From Candidatus Bathyarchaeota archaeon (GTDB taxonomy: Archaea > Thermoproteota > Bathyarchaeia > Bathyarchaeales > Bathycorpusculaceae), in assembly GCA_026014845.1 (NCBI GenBank), contig JAOZHM010000046.1:1-17261 (forward strand): a stretch of 17,261 bases of DNA. The letters run 5' to 3'. A program made the translations under genes and the position numbers. Under the pieces are notes generated by a model, which was not told where the DNA came from, did no database searches, and worked only from the letters and a program-made list of their open reading frames with translations. Below are positions 14,327 to 17,261 of this stretch, one piece after another; the first letter of the stretch is position 1; each line of letters starts with the position of its first letter.

Positions 14327-15442
14327 GTGATAAAACTTCCGGAAAAAATACGGAGAACCTTAGAGAAAATTGTTAAAGAAATGAGAATCAAAGAGGACAT
14401 ATATGGTGTGGGACTGTTTGCAAGCTGGAGCCGAGGGGATGCCACGAAATCAAGCGATGTTGATCTGCTTGTGCTTGATAAAGGTAACTTTAATCATGAA
14501 TTTGTGGAAAGAATCGAGATTAACGGTTTGTTTATAGATTTGGATCATATTCCGAAAGCTTGGATTCATGGGCAGATTCCGTCTGAATTAGATCAGAAAT
14601 TATATGAGATGCTAATTCTCTACGATAGAGACTGGTCGCTAACCAACACAAAACTTTTGATGGCTAAATCTTACGGTTCACCTGAAAGAGTTGACATCAG
14701 AACGGAAGGGCACGTCGTAGAATCTGACATATACCTGAGTCGTGCAACTTCAGCCTTTTCAAGGAAAGACTTTCAAAGTGCACAGCTCTTCGCCGCGATG
14801 GCTCTAGAGAATGTTTTGAGGGTTTTGATGGAGGTTACGTTGGACTCTTTTTCAAACAGCCGATTCATTGAGAAACTCGAAAAATCAACGGCAAAACTGG
14901 GAATGCAGAACCTATTTACTGAATACTTAGGGGTATCAGGGTTGAGTAGAGTGGAGAATGTAAGCGTTGAGCGCAAACTGAAGCTTTTCAAAGTAATCTG
15001 GGACGAAATAAACTTTACAGCCAAGCAAAATCCCCGCGCATTTGAATCCTCTCATTTTAGGGTTAAGACAAAACTGAAGTATTATCTGAACCCTGCTTTT
15101 CTGCAAGGCATGATCATACGTACGAAATCTTTGATTAACTCTGGAAAGGCAATTGAAGCAACGCATTACTTGAATAATATATTCGTTGACATGGTTGAAA
15201 ACTATGCTTGGTTGAAATCCTCAATTGGCAAGGTCAAACTGGATTATACGACTTTGATGCGCTCTTTGGAAAGCTTAGAAGAGAAGAACCCCAAAAACTA
15301 CAATCACATAATAGATTTTCTGAACTTGAGGGATGTAGACAAGCCTAGGGCAGCTGAAACGATAGAAAAAACTAGGAAGATCATGATTAAAATACGTGAG
15401 GAGAGGAAGGTTTTAATCAAAAATCACTTATTAAAAAGTTGA
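14327..15442 (+). CDS. Nucleotidyltransferase-domain protein with long helical C-terminal region
   Basis: The 371-residue protein starts at a GTG (14327) behind AAGGAT. Residues about 10-105 form a minimal nucleotidyltransferase (NTase) fold of the pol-beta/MNT kind: G-L-F-A-S-W-S-R-G-D at 29-38, S-D-V-D-L-L-V at 43-49 with metal ligands D44 and D46, and a third acidic residue D71 or D73 on the next strand. The usual G-S of the motif is A-S. Such enzymes transfer a nucleotide to RNA, protein or a small molecule. The remaining ~265 residues are almost entirely helical and charged. The part near 132-170, with an A-x-x-A-x-A-L-E-N-V-L-R pattern, vaguely resembles HEPN-type helical bundles, but I see no convincing R-x(4-6)-H nuclease motif. 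No separate HEPN antitoxin/toxin gene sits beside it. Substrate is unknown. Confidence 0.72.
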   Translation: MIKLPEKIRRTLEKIVKEMRIKEDIYGVGLFASWSRGDATKSSDVDLLVLDKGNFNHEFVERIEINGLFIDLDHIPKAWIHGQIPSELDQKLYEMLILYDRDWSLTNTKLLMAKSYGSPERVDIRTEGHVVESDIYLSRATSAFSRKDFQSAQLFAAMALENVLRVLMEVTLDSFSNSRFIEKLEKSTAKLGMQNLFTEYLGVSGLSRVENVSVERKLKLFKVIWDEINFTAKQNPRAFESSHFRVKTKLKYYLNPAFLQGMIIRTKSLINSGKAIEATHYLNNIFVDMVENYAWLKSSIGKVKLDYTTLMRSLESLEEKNPKNYNHIIDFLNLRDVDKPRAAETIEKTRKIMIKIREERKVLIKNHLLKS

Positions 15443-15461
15443 CCTAGAATTTAGGTTAGGA

Positions 15462-15537
15462 AGCCCGGTGGTGTAGTGGACAAGCATAGCGGGCTTTGGA
15501 CCCGCTGACGAGAGTTCGAATCTCTCCCGGGCTACCA
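15462..15537 (+). tRNA. tRNA-Gln (anticodon TTG), CCA encoded
   Basis: The acceptor stem AGCCCGG (15462-15468) pairs with CCGGGCT. The anticodon arm is GCGGG, loop CTTTGGA, CCCGC, giving anticodon TTG, which reads CAA. The T-arm is GAGAG, loop TTCGAAT, CTCTC. Discriminator A is at 15534, and CCA at 15535-15537 is encoded in the DNA. The D-arm is short but fits (GTG with CAT). There is no intron. In archaea without a glutaminyl-tRNA synthetase this tRNA is charged through Glu-tRNA amidation; that is general knowledge and not shown here. Confidence 0.96.
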
Positions 15538-15557
15538 TTCAAGGTTTATTTTAAGCC

Positions 15558-16415
15558 TTACTTTTGTTTTATTAGCCATGAACCGTCGCAGGTTGCAGTG
15601 TTTAAATGGCTTAAGCCTTCTCTGCATGTTCCAAATTGGATGCTGTACTTTTTAGCTAACATAGCCACTTTTTCCATTAATTTGAGTCGTAACTCTTTCT
15701 GTAGGTATATAGATCTACCAATTCTCTCACCTTTCTCAAAATAAAATGGTTTCAGCTTTTCAGCAGTTTTTGGCAATGTCACATTGAATCTCTTCCAGCT
15801 GTCAGGTTTAACCTTATATGTCGAGCTTGTGATGTGCTTGACACCTATCGAAGCAAGGGTCTCAACAAGGTTTTCTGGATTATCGTTTACGAATGGAATT
15901 ATGGGGTCTATGCGTACGGATGTTGGAATACCTTTCTTAATTAGGGTTTCGACAGTCTTCAACCGTTTCGATGGGGATGGAGCTTTGGGTTCAATGATTT
16001 TTGAAATGTTGTCGTTGTCTGTTGTGATTGTTAAAGTAACCATTGAGGGAGTTTTTTTCAAAAGGTCTATGTCTCTGACCACGATGTTTGACTTTGTTAC
16101 TACTTGAATTTTACAGTGACGCCTAGACAAGATTTCTAGGCATTTCCGCATTAAGCCTGTTTTGGCTTCCAAGCTTGGATAAGGGTCTGAAGAATTAGAA
16201 ATTGATATTAATTCGCCTTTGAGTTTCGCTGCTTCTCTCTTAAGTCTTGGAATTGGGTCTTTTTTAGGTCTGCATTTAAAAAATTTCGGGATGTAACTTG
16301 AGGCATAACAGTAAACGCAAGCATGATCACATCCAGTGTAAGGGTTAAGAGTTAATTTAGGCGGACAAGTGCAAAGCTTTGAACGCCAAGGATCGAATTT
16401 ACCAATCAAAGTCAC
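15558..16415 (-). CDS. Radical SAM protein, spore photoproduct lyase-like
   Basis: The 285-residue protein contains the radical-SAM cluster motif C29-x3-C33-x2-C36 (G-C-D-H-A-C-V-Y-C-Y-A), preceded by the L-T-L-N-P-Y-T-G segment typical of the SPL-like family (SplB/Rv2578c type). I-S-N-S-S-D-P-Y-P near 73-81 and V-V-T-K-S-N near 105-110 fit the beta-strands of the half-barrel. An extra C-x-C (C15, C17) lies just before the cluster. SPL repairs UV-induced thymine dimers in Bacillus spores; archaeal relatives are widespread and mostly uncharacterised, so DNA repair is a possibility, not a conclusion. The start is a GTG at 16415, which begins at the conserved G-K-F-D-P-W region; no clear ribosome site is visible. 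It is convergent with the tRNA-Gln gene. Confidence 0.83.
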   Translation of the reverse strand: MTLIGKFDPWRSKLCTCPPKLTLNPYTGCDHACVYCYASSYIPKFFKCRPKKDPIPRLKREAAKLKGELISISNSSDPYPSLEAKTGLMRKCLEILSRRHCKIQVVTKSNIVVRDIDLLKKTPSMVTLTITTDNDNISKIIEPKAPSPSKRLKTVETLIKKGIPTSVRIDPIIPFVNDNPENLVETLASIGVKHITSSTYKVKPDSWKRFNVTLPKTAEKLKPFYFEKGERIGRSIYLQKELRLKLMEKVAMLAKKYSIQFGTCREGLSHLNTATCDGSWLIKQK

Positions 16416-16553
16416 ACGTCTTCACTGGCACTACCCTAAAACAGAACGTCAACAAAAACCATTCGCCTTGTCATCAGTACTAGCTGAAACATCAAAAATC
16501 AAGTCAACACAAGTTCCACTTCCAGAAGTCTTGCATTAAGTGAAGTCTGCATG

Positions 16554-16581
16554 TGGTGGGCGGGGTGTGATTTGAACCCAT
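16554..16581 (-). pseudogene. tRNA 3'-end remnant
   Basis: On the minus strand the sequence reads as the 3' end of a tRNA: a T-arm-like ATGGG, loop TTCAAAT, CACAC (two mismatched pairs), an acceptor strand CCCGCCC, discriminator A and CCA. No matching 5' acceptor strand (GGGCGGG on the minus strand) appears upstream, and no proper anticodon or D-arm can be folded. It is therefore a decayed tRNA or a displaced tRNA 3' half. The amino acid cannot be told. Confidence 0.4.
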
Positions 16582-16655
16582 CCTACATTTCTGACCAAAA
16601 CCTTAGTCATCACACACTTATTCATCGAATTACAGATAAAACTGCAAGTTCAAGG

Positions 16656-16664
16656 TATATATAA
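16656..16664. promoter_or_regulatory. Strong TATA-like element upstream of the tRNA remnant
   Basis: TATATATAA, flanked by AAGG on one side and GGGGG on the other, sits in the gap between the radical SAM gene and the 23S rRNA. On the minus strand it would start transcription near 16630, toward the tRNA remnant. On the + strand it would start near 16690, running antisense to the 23S 3' end. Other than this and the remnant, 16416-16797 shows only short repeats (CATATTCACC at 16712-16721 and 16777-16786). Confidence 0.3.
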
Positions 16665-16799
16665 GGGGGCCTAGTCACCGCAGAGAACAAAAGCTCTCTC
16701 ACCAAAAAGAACATATTCACCCATAAATAGGGGCGGTAACTTCCAAGAAATCAGAGAATCACAAGAGTTCAAAACTCATATTCACCATGCATAGGCTTT

Positions 16800-17261
<462 letters not shown>

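Noticed and set aside
15442..15456. Small hairpin ACCTA/TAGGT just before tRNA-Gln
   Set aside because: A 5-bp stem is too short to separate from chance in this AT-rich stretch.

Overview
The window looks archaeal. It carries an aIF1/SUI1 initiation factor, a TFIIB-type factor (TFB) with zinc ribbon and two cyclin folds, an archaeal HMG-CoA synthase-type enzyme, a B12-dependent (class II) ribonucleotide reductase with an ATP cone, a MEDS-domain protein, TATA boxes about 25 nt upstream of several starts, and the 3' end of an archaeal 23S rRNA. Shine-Dalgarno-led genes are mixed with nearly leaderless ones. The AT-rich genes and the surface proteins with C-terminal anchors would suit a Bathyarchaeia-like lineage, but this placement is inference.

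Layout. 1-457 (+): the tail of a MEDS-domain protein and a 54-residue partner. 458-714: no gene, but a 15-bp perfect hairpin. 715-1560 (+): a secreted, probably glycosylated, C-terminally anchored protein. 1561-2092: a candidate decayed insertion element with inverted ends and a broken ORF. 2093-4800 (-): a two-gene unit, a thiolase-fold protein followed by a DUF35/HMG-CoA synthase fusion. 4911-5999 (+): a TIGR04076-like protein and a SpoIIM-like membrane protein. 6304-8840 (+): an amidohydrolase and a surface-anchored GH99-like glycosidase. 9019-12507 (-): ribonucleotide reductase and a saccharopine/lysine-6-dehydrogenase-like enzyme. 12641-13175 (+): aIF1 and a zinc-ribbon protein, convergent with TFB (13181-14119, -). 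14327-15442 (+): a nucleotidyltransferase-domain protein, then tRNA-Gln. 15558-16415 (-): a SPL-like radical SAM protein. 16416-17261: a tRNA 3' remnant, then the 3' end of 23S rRNA (-), with no 5S gene seen after it.

Most unusual is the 2.7-kb thiolase/HMGS unit. The HMGS half keeps its Glu/Cys/His triad and has the DUF35 bridging protein fused to its N-terminus. The thiolase partner has lost the nucleophilic Cys and the His residues of its other catalytic motifs. In the known archaeal complex, separate thiolase, DUF35 and HMGS proteins channel acetoacetyl-CoA into mevalonate. This version may therefore do different chemistry, for example an aldolase-like C-C reaction, or act as a scaffold.
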